Notes under the pieces: generated by a model
The model's input: only the letters and a program-made list of their open reading frames with translations
Database searches by the model: none
What the model was told of the DNA's origin: nothing
Translations under genes and position numbers: made by a program
In this document: positions 15,811-22,731 of the stretch, in pieces
Layout: each line of letters opens with the position of its first letter
Position numbering within the stretch: position 1 is the first letter of the stretch
Assembly: GCA_031547595.1 (NCBI GenBank)
Contig: JAVBRU010000090.1
Location: forward strand, 1-24,976
DNA: 24,976 bases
From: JAVBRU01 sp031547595
Lineage (GTDB): Bacteria; Bacillota; Clostridia; Christensenellales; Aristaeellaceae
Direction: 5' to 3'

Positions 15811-16742
15811 AAAAGAGCAAGAACCGCATTCGCATCATCGGCATGAACCCCGCGCGCTTTGAGAGAGGGCAGCTCAAGTTTCTGGCCTATCTTGTGCCCA
15901 TTGCGCTGGTTATGATGCTGCCGATCCTCTTTATCGTGTCCAACGCATTCAAGCCCTTGGACGAACTCTTTGTATATCCGCCCAAGTTTTTCACCCTGCG
16001 CCCCACATTTGATAACTTCTCAAATCTCACCGCTACCTCAGCCAACAAGGCCATCCCCGCCAGCCGCTACCTGTTCAACAGCCTGGTATCCACTTTGACC
16101 GTGGTGGCGCTGACGTTGCTGATCACCACCTGCGCGGCGTACTGTATGAGCAAGAAAAAGTATAAGCTGAAAAAAGCATTGTTTGAACTGAACACGATAT
16201 CGCTGATGTTTGTGCCGGTGGCGGTGGCCATTCCGCGCTATTTTATCATCGAAAAACTGGGGCTGATCAACTCCTTCTTATCTGCCATCATCCCGCTTTT
16301 GGCCATGCCGGTGGGGCTGTTCTTGGTCAAGCAGTTTGTGGATCAGCTGCCCGATGCTTTGGTGGAGGCGGCCAGCATCGATGGCGCGAGTGATTATTAT
16401 ATCGTGTTCCACATCATTCTGCCAAACATCCTGCCCGCCCTGGCCACGGTGGCGATGCTCACCTTCCAGTCCGCGTGGAATTCCACAGAGGCCAGCGTGT
16501 ATTACATCCATAACGAGGCCATCAAGAATTTCGCCTATTACCTCACCACCCTGACGGGCACCGGCGGCAATGCCAACGACATGGTGGGCGCACTGACGGG
16601 TGCGGGCAATGTGGCATCGGCCGTTGCGAGCATGGGCATTTCGGCCGCCGGCACACTGATCATGTTCATCCCCAATGTGCTGCTGTTTGTGATTCTCCAA
16701 TCCCGCGTGATCAACACCATGGCCTATTCCGGCATGAAGTAA
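15807..16742 (+). CDS. Sugar ABC permease, MalG type (311 aa)
   Basis: Second membrane subunit of the first importer. Seen: a short basic N-terminus (MKKSKNRIRI), a first membrane segment at about 28-50 (YLVPIALVMMLPILFIVSNAF), about six hydrophobic segments overall, and the EAA loop EAASIDGASDYYIVF (from about residue 187). It lacks an extra N-terminal domain and is slightly longer than typical MalG-like proteins. Directly coupled to the MalF-type gene by ATGA with AAGGAGG seven bases upstream. It probably forms a heterodimer with that protein, fed by the giant binding protein. Confidence 0.93.
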   Translation: MKKSKNRIRIIGMNPARFERGQLKFLAYLVPIALVMMLPILFIVSNAFKPLDELFVYPPKFFTLRPTFDNFSNLTATSANKAIPASRYLFNSLVSTLTVVALTLLITTCAAYCMSKKKYKLKKALFELNTISLMFVPVAVAIPRYFIIEKLGLINSFLSAIIPLLAMPVGLFLVKQFVDQLPDALVEAASIDGASDYYIVFHIILPNILPALATVAMLTFQSAWNSTEASVYYIHNEAIKNFAYYLTTLTGTGGNANDMVGALTGAGNVASAVASMGISAAGTLIMFIPNVLLFVILQSRVINTMAYSGMK

Positions 16743-16753
16743 GGAGGGCAGGC

Positions 16754-18775
16754 ATGAAAAAAATGATTTGCATGGCGCTGGCCCTTCTTTTGCTGCCGCT
16801 AACGACACTTGCCATCGAAAGCCCGGCTTATACCTATACGCTGGATTATTACTATAACCTCATCCGCACGCAGGATGCCTATATGCCGGGCAGCGTGATG
16901 CTGCGGGAGCTGAACATGAAGTCCCCCGAAGACCTGTTTTTGCTTGGCCATACGCTGTATATTGCCGACACCGGCAACGGACGGATATTGCGGTATGATA
17001 TGGATTCCGGATGGGTGACAGAAATCGGCAAGGGCGTTTTGCAGCAGCCCACCGGCGTGTGCGCGGATGCGCAGGGCAAGGTGTACGTAGCCGATTATAA
17101 GGCGCAGGCAGTGGTGATTTTTGATGCCGCAGGCCAGGAGCTGCAGCGCATCACCCGCCCCGACAGCGTGCTGTATGGCGCAAAATCCGCCTACAAACCC
17201 CAGAAAATAGTCCTGGATAGCTATGGCAACATCTATGTGACCAGTGAGGGCACGCACGAGGGCATTTTACAGTTTGACGCACGCGGCGTGTTTGCCGGTT
17301 TTTTTGGTGCCAACCGAGTTGCAAGCCTAAAACTGATTGACCGCATCACCGATGTGCTCTTCACCCAGGAGCAAAAGGACAAACAGCCCCGGCGCAATCC
17401 CTCCCGCATTGTCAATCTGGATGTATCTACAGAAAACCTGGTGTTCTCGCTATCCCAGTTCAGCCCCAAGGACGCCATCAAGCAGCTGAACATGGCGGGC
17501 ATCAATGTGATGTACGCCCGCAACCTGTATGCCAGCGATAATGTAGTGGATGTGGCGGTGGCGCCGGACGGCGTGTTTTACACCATCACCGATACCGGTA
17601 GCATTGGCGAATACGACGTCAACGGCTTTTACCTGTTTTTCTTTGGCGGGCGCGCTATATCCAGCGACCGCAACGGCCTGACCAGCGTTGTATCCGCCAT
17701 CTGCGTGGACGCCGACCACAACCTGTATGTGCTGGATAAGCAGCGCGGCATCGTGCAGCCCTATGCGGCCACCGATTTTGCGCGCCAGGTGCACGCCGGG
17801 CTTTTGCTGTACAGCCAGGGGCGCTACAGCGAGGCTGCGGACATCTGGCAGGATTACATCCGCCTCACCCCCACCTCGCGCTTTGCCCATGCCGGGTATG
17901 GCATGGCACTGTGGCAGATGGGCGATTACCAGCAGGCATATGGCGAGCTCTGTCAGGCCAACGAAATGGACTATGCATCGGAAGCGTACTGGGAGCTTCG
18001 CAACCTCTGGCTGATGGAGAACCTGTCTGCCATATTGGTCGTACTGTTCTGTCTGTGTGTGATGGCATATACACTCGCATGGCTGCAAAAGAAAAAGCGG
18101 GTTTTCAGCCCCTTTAAAGCGTGGTGGAAGCAGCACATCAGCAAAACAGTCGTGATGCGCGCATTTGCTACCATGCGCAGCATCATCCGCCACCCCATGG
18201 ATACGCTGTATGATATCAAACACAACACGCAGGGCAGCCTTGCTTCGGCGGGCATTTTGTACCTGCTGGCGCTTCTTGTATATATGCTTGATCTGGCGTT
18301 CACCGCGCCGCTGTTTAACAGCGGGGTGTTGAATGTGCCGGGCAGCAATCCGTATATGATTGCCGCTATTGCGGCGGTGCCAGCGCTGCTGTTTGTGATT
18401 GGCAACTACTTCATCGCCTCCATCAATGACGGTGAGGGCAGCATGCGCCACGTGGCCACCGCCATGGGCTACGCGTTGAGCTTCTATATTCTTTGCTCTC
18501 CGCTGATCACTCTGCTCTCCTACGCGCTCACATTCAACGAGCAGTTCATCATCGTGTTGCTTCGCGTGGTGGTGTATGGCTATACGGTGGTGCTCATCTA
18601 TCTAGCCGCGAAGGAAATCCATGGCTACAGCGCGGGCCAGACCCTTAAAAACCTGCTGCTGACGATCTGCTTTGTGGGGCTGGCGCTGCTGGCGATGGCG
18701 ATTTTGTATCTTTTGTGGCACGAACTGATTGGCTTTATCCAAACCCTAACAGAGGAGGTGCGTTTGCGTGCGTAA
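16754..18775 (+). CDS. NHL propeller / TPR / Yip1 membrane protein (673 aa)
   Basis: Membrane protein of unknown function with a striking composite build. Seen: a signal peptide (cleavage near residue 20, TTLA-IE); an extracytoplasmic beta-propeller of NHL type (about 55-340) with repeated blocks such as LYIADTGNGRILRYD, VYVADYKAQAVVIFD and LYVLDKQRG; a TPR-like pair (about 348-410, LLLYSQGRYSEAADIWQDYI and the following repeat); a membrane segment (about 422-442); then a Yip1-family domain with about five membrane helices (about 465-665). The family is recognised as YIP1 family protein in Firmicutes carbohydrate clusters next to DUF5696. A role as a surface scaffold, sensor or transporter accessory is inference. 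AAGGAGGG precedes the start; it overlaps the next gene by 8 bases. Confidence 0.85.
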   Translation: MKKMICMALALLLLPLTTLAIESPAYTYTLDYYYNLIRTQDAYMPGSVMLRELNMKSPEDLFLLGHTLYIADTGNGRILRYDMDSGWVTEIGKGVLQQPTGVCADAQGKVYVADYKAQAVVIFDAAGQELQRITRPDSVLYGAKSAYKPQKIVLDSYGNIYVTSEGTHEGILQFDARGVFAGFFGANRVASLKLIDRITDVLFTQEQKDKQPRRNPSRIVNLDVSTENLVFSLSQFSPKDAIKQLNMAGINVMYARNLYASDNVVDVAVAPDGVFYTITDTGSIGEYDVNGFYLFFFGGRAISSDRNGLTSVVSAICVDADHNLYVLDKQRGIVQPYAATDFARQVHAGLLLYSQGRYSEAADIWQDYIRLTPTSRFAHAGYGMALWQMGDYQQAYGELCQANEMDYASEAYWELRNLWLMENLSAILVVLFCLCVMAYTLAWLQKKKRVFSPFKAWWKQHISKTVVMRAFATMRSIIRHPMDTLYDIKHNTQGSLASAGILYLLALLVYMLDLAFTAPLFNSGVLNVPGSNPYMIAAIAAVPALLFVIGNYFIASINDGEGSMRHVATAMGYALSFYILCSPLITLLSYALTFNEQFIIVLLRVVVYGYTVVLIYLAAKEIHGYSAGQTLKNLLLTICFVGLALLAMAILYLLWHELIGFIQTLTEEVRLRA

Positions 18776-20951
18776 GCTGCTGATCATCCTGTTATGCTTG
18801 CTGATGCCGTATTCATCCCTGGCGGACAGCTTCCGGATTGCGCCCTACTCGCCGGATATCCTCGAAGTCGCCTCCAACCGCCACACCCAGATGGACGAGG
18901 GCGGCGAAGTGCAGCCCTTCCTTGATACCGAAGGGTTTGAGCTGGCGGCGGAAAGCGACACGGCGCAGCTATATCTGAACAAAGAGTACCACACATTGCG
19001 GCTTTTGGACAAACGCACCGGGTATGTGTGGGGCGCTATCCCGCTGACCGATGCGCGAAACCTCAACGCATCCTGGAAAAGCTATGCCGCGTCTATCGTC
19101 GCCATCGAGTGCTTTGACAAAAAGAACAACGAAAAGCGTTATGGCATGGCAGAGGAAACCGTACAAACAGCCTATACCATGGTGGAAAACGGCTTTCGTT
19201 GCCATGTGCGCTTCACGGCGCTGGGCATTGAAATGACGGTATCAGTGCTGCTGGACGGCAATCAGCTTTCTTTGCGTATCGAGCAAGAGAGCATCCTTGA
19301 AACAGGGGATTTTCGCCTCAAATCCATTGCCTTTATGCCGTACCTTGGCAGCGTGTACGAGGATGAAGCCAAGGGCTGGTTCCTTTTGCCGGACGGCGCG
19401 GGCGCGCTGATGCGCTTTCAAAAGAGCGGAAGCTATGTGGCGGGCTACGACAAGCGCATCTACGGCGGCGATTTTGCCGTCAGCACCGCTGCGGACACCC
19501 AGGCGGACGACTATGTGCGTCCAGAAGCGCAGGTGCTGCTGCCGGTGTATGGCATTGTGCACGGCGTGGGGCAAAACGGCCTGCTGTGCGTGGTTTCGGA
19601 TGGCGAGCTGTATGCCTCCATCGTGGCCACCCCGGCAGGGCTTGGCAACACCAAATACAATTCCATCATGACGCGCTTTGAGATGCGCCAGAAATACAAT
19701 ATGTCTACCACCCAGAGCGGCGCGGGCGCGGCCGTGCCCCAGGAGAATATGAACGCGCTTTCCCCCACGCTCACCTTTCACCTGCTGGCAGGCGATCAAG
19801 CGGATTACGACCAGATGGCGGTGTATTACCGGGATTTATTGCAGCTGCAACCTGCTGCAGCAAAGGGCGCAGGCATGCGCGTGGAGGTGCTGTGCGGGGA
19901 TTTTAAGGACAGCTACATTCCCGGCGCTACAGCTACGCTGACCACGCTTTTGGAAGCACAAGAAATCGCCCGCCAGCTGCAGGCGGATGGCATAGCGGAT
20001 GTGCTGTTCATTCTGTCGCACTACACGGCAAAAAACAAGGCGGGTGCAGCGCTGTCTACCGGCAGCATGGCGCAGCTTTCGCTTCTTCGGGACACCGTGG
20101 AACAAGGCGGCGGCAGCTTCTGCCTGGGGCTGGACCCTGTGCGTGCCAACGAAGACCAAATCAACCTGCGCCTGCAGGCGGCAAACGGCATGAGCCTCTC
20201 CCCCATCACCCTGAAACGCAACAACCTGCTGCTCTTGTATCCCAAAACCTACTTCTTCCGCCCCGCGCATATCCAAAGGCAGGTCGAAGAAGCGCAGACG
20301 CGCTATGCGGGGTATTCCTTCGCGGCAGACCAACTGGCCTTCAGGCTGTATGGCGATTACACCACCGGGCAGGAGATTACCCGCAAAGAAAGTGCCGCTC
20401 TGATGGAGGAAATTGCAAAACAACTCCCCGCACAGGCGCTGTACACGCCCAATCAAATGATGTGGAATTTGACGCAGGCCTTCCTGGATATGCCGCTGGT
20501 GAATGGGCAATACTTGTACGAAACAGACACTATGCCCTTTCTGCCCATCGTGCTATCCGGCAGCCTGTCCTTATACGCACCCGCGCTCAACCTGGGCACC
20601 TTCAGCCGCGACCGGATGCTGCGGCTGTTGGAATACGGCGCGTACCCGTCCTTCACCGTCACGGCGTGCGACAGCAGCCTGCTTGCCGAAACCTCGCTGA
20701 GCGATTATTACTCCACCTGCTATGCGGACTGGCAGGATTTCATGCTGGAAACCTGGGAATACATGAAGCCCGCCATGGATGTTACCGGCGGCAGAGCCAT
20801 CCTCGCCCACACGCTGATGGCGCAGGGCAAAGTGCGCGTACTGTTTGAGGGCAACCACATGCTGTATGTGAATTACACAGACGAGCCATGGGATACGGGC
20901 AAGGGCACCGTGCAGCCCCATGACTATCTCATTTGGGAGGTGACGTCATGA
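18768..20951 (+). CDS. Secreted DUF5696 protein, possible glycosidase-like (727 aa)
   Basis: Secreted protein with a signal peptide (MRKLLIILLCLLMPYSSLA, cleavage after about residue 19). Seen: an N-terminal beta-rich region with the family signature EGFELAAESD, YLNKEYHTLRLLDKRTGYVWG; a middle region with IAFMPYLGSVYEDEAKGW and LLPDGAGALMRF; then an alternating alpha/beta region (about 365-650) resembling a TIM barrel, with GDYTTG (Asp530) and YETDTMPFLPIVL (Glu585, Asp587); and a C-terminal beta region ending NYTDEPW and HDYLIWEV, a tail like those of many glycosidases. I match it to DUF5696, whose activity is not known to me. A carbohydrate-active role fits the context but is inference; no catalytic pair can be proven by eye. 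It starts with GTG nine bases after AGGAGG. Confidence 0.83.
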   Translation: MRKLLIILLCLLMPYSSLADSFRIAPYSPDILEVASNRHTQMDEGGEVQPFLDTEGFELAAESDTAQLYLNKEYHTLRLLDKRTGYVWGAIPLTDARNLNASWKSYAASIVAIECFDKKNNEKRYGMAEETVQTAYTMVENGFRCHVRFTALGIEMTVSVLLDGNQLSLRIEQESILETGDFRLKSIAFMPYLGSVYEDEAKGWFLLPDGAGALMRFQKSGSYVAGYDKRIYGGDFAVSTAADTQADDYVRPEAQVLLPVYGIVHGVGQNGLLCVVSDGELYASIVATPAGLGNTKYNSIMTRFEMRQKYNMSTTQSGAGAAVPQENMNALSPTLTFHLLAGDQADYDQMAVYYRDLLQLQPAAAKGAGMRVEVLCGDFKDSYIPGATATLTTLLEAQEIARQLQADGIADVLFILSHYTAKNKAGAALSTGSMAQLSLLRDTVEQGGGSFCLGLDPVRANEDQINLRLQAANGMSLSPITLKRNNLLLLYPKTYFFRPAHIQRQVEEAQTRYAGYSFAADQLAFRLYGDYTTGQEITRKESAALMEEIAKQLPAQALYTPNQMMWNLTQAFLDMPLVNGQYLYETDTMPFLPIVLSGSLSLYAPALNLGTFSRDRMLRLLEYGAYPSFTVTACDSSLLAETSLSDYYSTCYADWQDFMLETWEYMKPAMDVTGGRAILAHTLMAQGKVRVLFEGNHMLYVNYTDEPWDTGKGTVQPHDYLIWEVTS

Positions 20952-21811
20952 AGCACAAATGGCTTACCATCGCCGGGCGTAGCCGTCTGACGGGGCTGCT
21001 GTTCTTCTCACCCTGGTTGATCGGTTTTCTTCTGCTGACGCTGTACCCGATGATTTACTCCATTGTGATCAGCTTTTGCGATGTGCGCATCAAGGTGACC
21101 GGCACGGAGCTGAAATTCCTGGGGCTGAATCATTACAGCTATGCCCTGCTGCAGGACGAAAAGTTCCCTGTCAATTTGATGAACAGCGTGTTTCTGATCG
21201 GCGTTGGGCTGCCAATCGTGCTGGTGTTTTCGCTGGTTGTGGCGCTGCTGCTCAACCGTCAATTCTTTGGCCGTGCGTTTTTCCGGGCGCTGTTTTTCCT
21301 GCCGGTGGTCATCCTGTCGGGGCCAGTGATCACCCAATTGGTGAACGAGACCCGCGCCATGCAGCTGAACCTCGACTTTGGCATTCTGCGCAGTATTCTG
21401 GGCAAAACGGCCAGCACAGAGGGGCTGTTCGGCCTGTTCATGAAAAACCTGGTGCAAACGCTGTGGTTTTCCGGCGTGCAGACGCTGATCTTCCTGGCCT
21501 CCTTGCAGAAAATCGACAAGAGCATGTACGAAGCAGCCAGCATAGACGGCGCAACAGGCTGGGAGATGTTCTGGCGCATCACATTGCCTTTTGTGCGCCC
21601 CACCATACTGCTCAACGCCATTTATACGGTGGTGGAGATGGGCGCGGTGGCCTCGGATGCCACCAATCAGAAAATCATGGCGCATCTGATGGAGGTGGGA
21701 AGGCCCTTCAGCTATTCCGCCGCCATGGCGTGGCTGTATGCCATCGCCCAGCTGCTGATCATCCTTGTAGTGTTTCTGCTGCTGCGCCAACGGAAAGAAA
21801 GGGTGGCATAG
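20948..21811 (+). CDS. Second sugar ABC permease, MalF type (287 aa)
   Basis: Membrane subunit of a second CUT1-type importer. Seen: a first membrane segment (about 16-40, LLFFSPWLIGFLLLTLYPMIYSI-like), the FLGLNHY element, about six hydrophobic segments, and the EAA loop EAASIDGATGWEMF (from about residue 196). An upstream in-frame TTG at 20933 would add five residues, but ATG 20948 has GGAGG seven bases before it and overlaps the DUF5696 stop (ATGA), so it is preferred. Only distantly similar to the first MalF-type protein, so this is a distinct transporter rather than a recent duplicate. Confidence 0.92.
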   Translation: MKHKWLTIAGRSRLTGLLFFSPWLIGFLLLTLYPMIYSIVISFCDVRIKVTGTELKFLGLNHYSYALLQDEKFPVNLMNSVFLIGVGLPIVLVFSLVVALLLNRQFFGRAFFRALFFLPVVILSGPVITQLVNETRAMQLNLDFGILRSILGKTASTEGLFGLFMKNLVQTLWFSGVQTLIFLASLQKIDKSMYEAASIDGATGWEMFWRITLPFVRPTILLNAIYTVVEMGAVASDATNQKIMAHLMEVGRPFSYSAAMAWLYAIAQLLIILVVFLLLRQRKERVA

Positions 21812-21812
21812 C

Positions 21813-22730
21813 ATGAAAATCAATGCCCGTCGCTTCCTGTTTGGCAATAACGAGCGCAGCGGATTTGTGCCGCGCTTTGTCACTTATTTTGTGTTGCTTG
21901 GCCTTGGGTTTGTGTATCTGTATCCCATGCTGTACATGCTGGCCACCAGCGTGATGACAACACGCGATCTGGTGGATTCCACCGTCACATGGATTCCGCG
22001 GCAGCTGAGCGCCGAAGGGTTCCGCAAGGCCGCGGCAACGCTGAACTTCTGGCCCTGCTTTCGGGATTCCGTGCTCATGAGCGTGCTGCCCGCGCTGCTG
22101 CAAACGGTGTCGCTGGCGTTTTCCGGCTATGGGCTGGCCAGGTTTCAGGTGCCGCTCAAAAAACTGTGGTTCGGCCTGATCGTTCTGGTGTTTCTGATTC
22201 CCCCGGCAGTCACGCTGATTCCGCGATATATGCTGTTTAACGGCTATCATCTGGTGGGCACGATCTGGCCGTCGTTCATGACGGCGGGCCTAGGGCAGGG
22301 CGTAAAATCCTCTGTGTTTTTGCTGGTGTTCTTTCAGTTTTTCAGCTCTTACCCCAAAGCCTTGGATGAAGCGGCGCAGATCGATGGCGCAGGCGCGTTT
22401 CGCGTATTTGCAAGGGTGGCCATTCCCATGGCAGTGCCCGCCATCGTGGTCACATTTCTCTTCTCCTTTATCTGGTTTTGGAATGAGACCACACAGCTTG
22501 CGCTGCTGTCAGGCAGTGCGGTTCGCACTTTGCCCATGGCGCTGCAGGCGTTTGCGGATTCCTTCAACAAGCTGTACCCCTCCAATGATGTCAGCGTGGG
22601 CGGCGCGCTCAACGAAGCCATCCACATGGCGGGCACGCTGCTGTCTATTGCGCCACTGATGGCGGTATACCTGTGCCTGCAAAAAACCTTCATCCAAAGC
22701 GTGGAGAAATCCGGCATTACGGGGGAATAA
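21813..22730 (+). CDS. Second sugar ABC permease, MalG type (305 aa)
   Basis: Partner of the preceding permease; only one base separates them. Seen: a first membrane segment (about 22-48, YFVLLGLGFVYLYPMLYML-like), the MTTRDLVDSTVTWIP region typical of MalG-like proteins, and the EAA loop EAAQIDGAGAFRVFARVAI (from about residue 188). About six membrane segments. The ribosome binding site is weak (AAGGGTGG), so translation probably relies on coupling to the gene before it. Probably works with the 469-residue binding protein, since the giant one lies beside the other permease pair; that pairing is inference. Confidence 0.92.
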   Translation: MKINARRFLFGNNERSGFVPRFVTYFVLLGLGFVYLYPMLYMLATSVMTTRDLVDSTVTWIPRQLSAEGFRKAAATLNFWPCFRDSVLMSVLPALLQTVSLAFSGYGLARFQVPLKKLWFGLIVLVFLIPPAVTLIPRYMLFNGYHLVGTIWPSFMTAGLGQGVKSSVFLLVFFQFFSSYPKALDEAAQIDGAGAFRVFARVAIPMAVPAIVVTFLFSFIWFWNETTQLALLSGSAVRTLPMALQAFADSFNKLYPSNDVSVGGALNEAIHMAGTLLSIAPLMAVYLCLQKTFIQSVEKSGITGE

Positions 22731-22731
22731 T

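Noticed and set aside
19208..19216. GCGCTTCAC in the DUF5696 gene as a third operator
   Set aside because: Only one half-site matches; the other half (CATGT) does not complete the palindrome.
20933..20947. TTG at 20933 as start of the second MalF-type permease
   Set aside because: The ATG at 20948 has GGAGG at proper distance and an ATGA overlap with the previous stop, while the TTG would lie upstream of that site.
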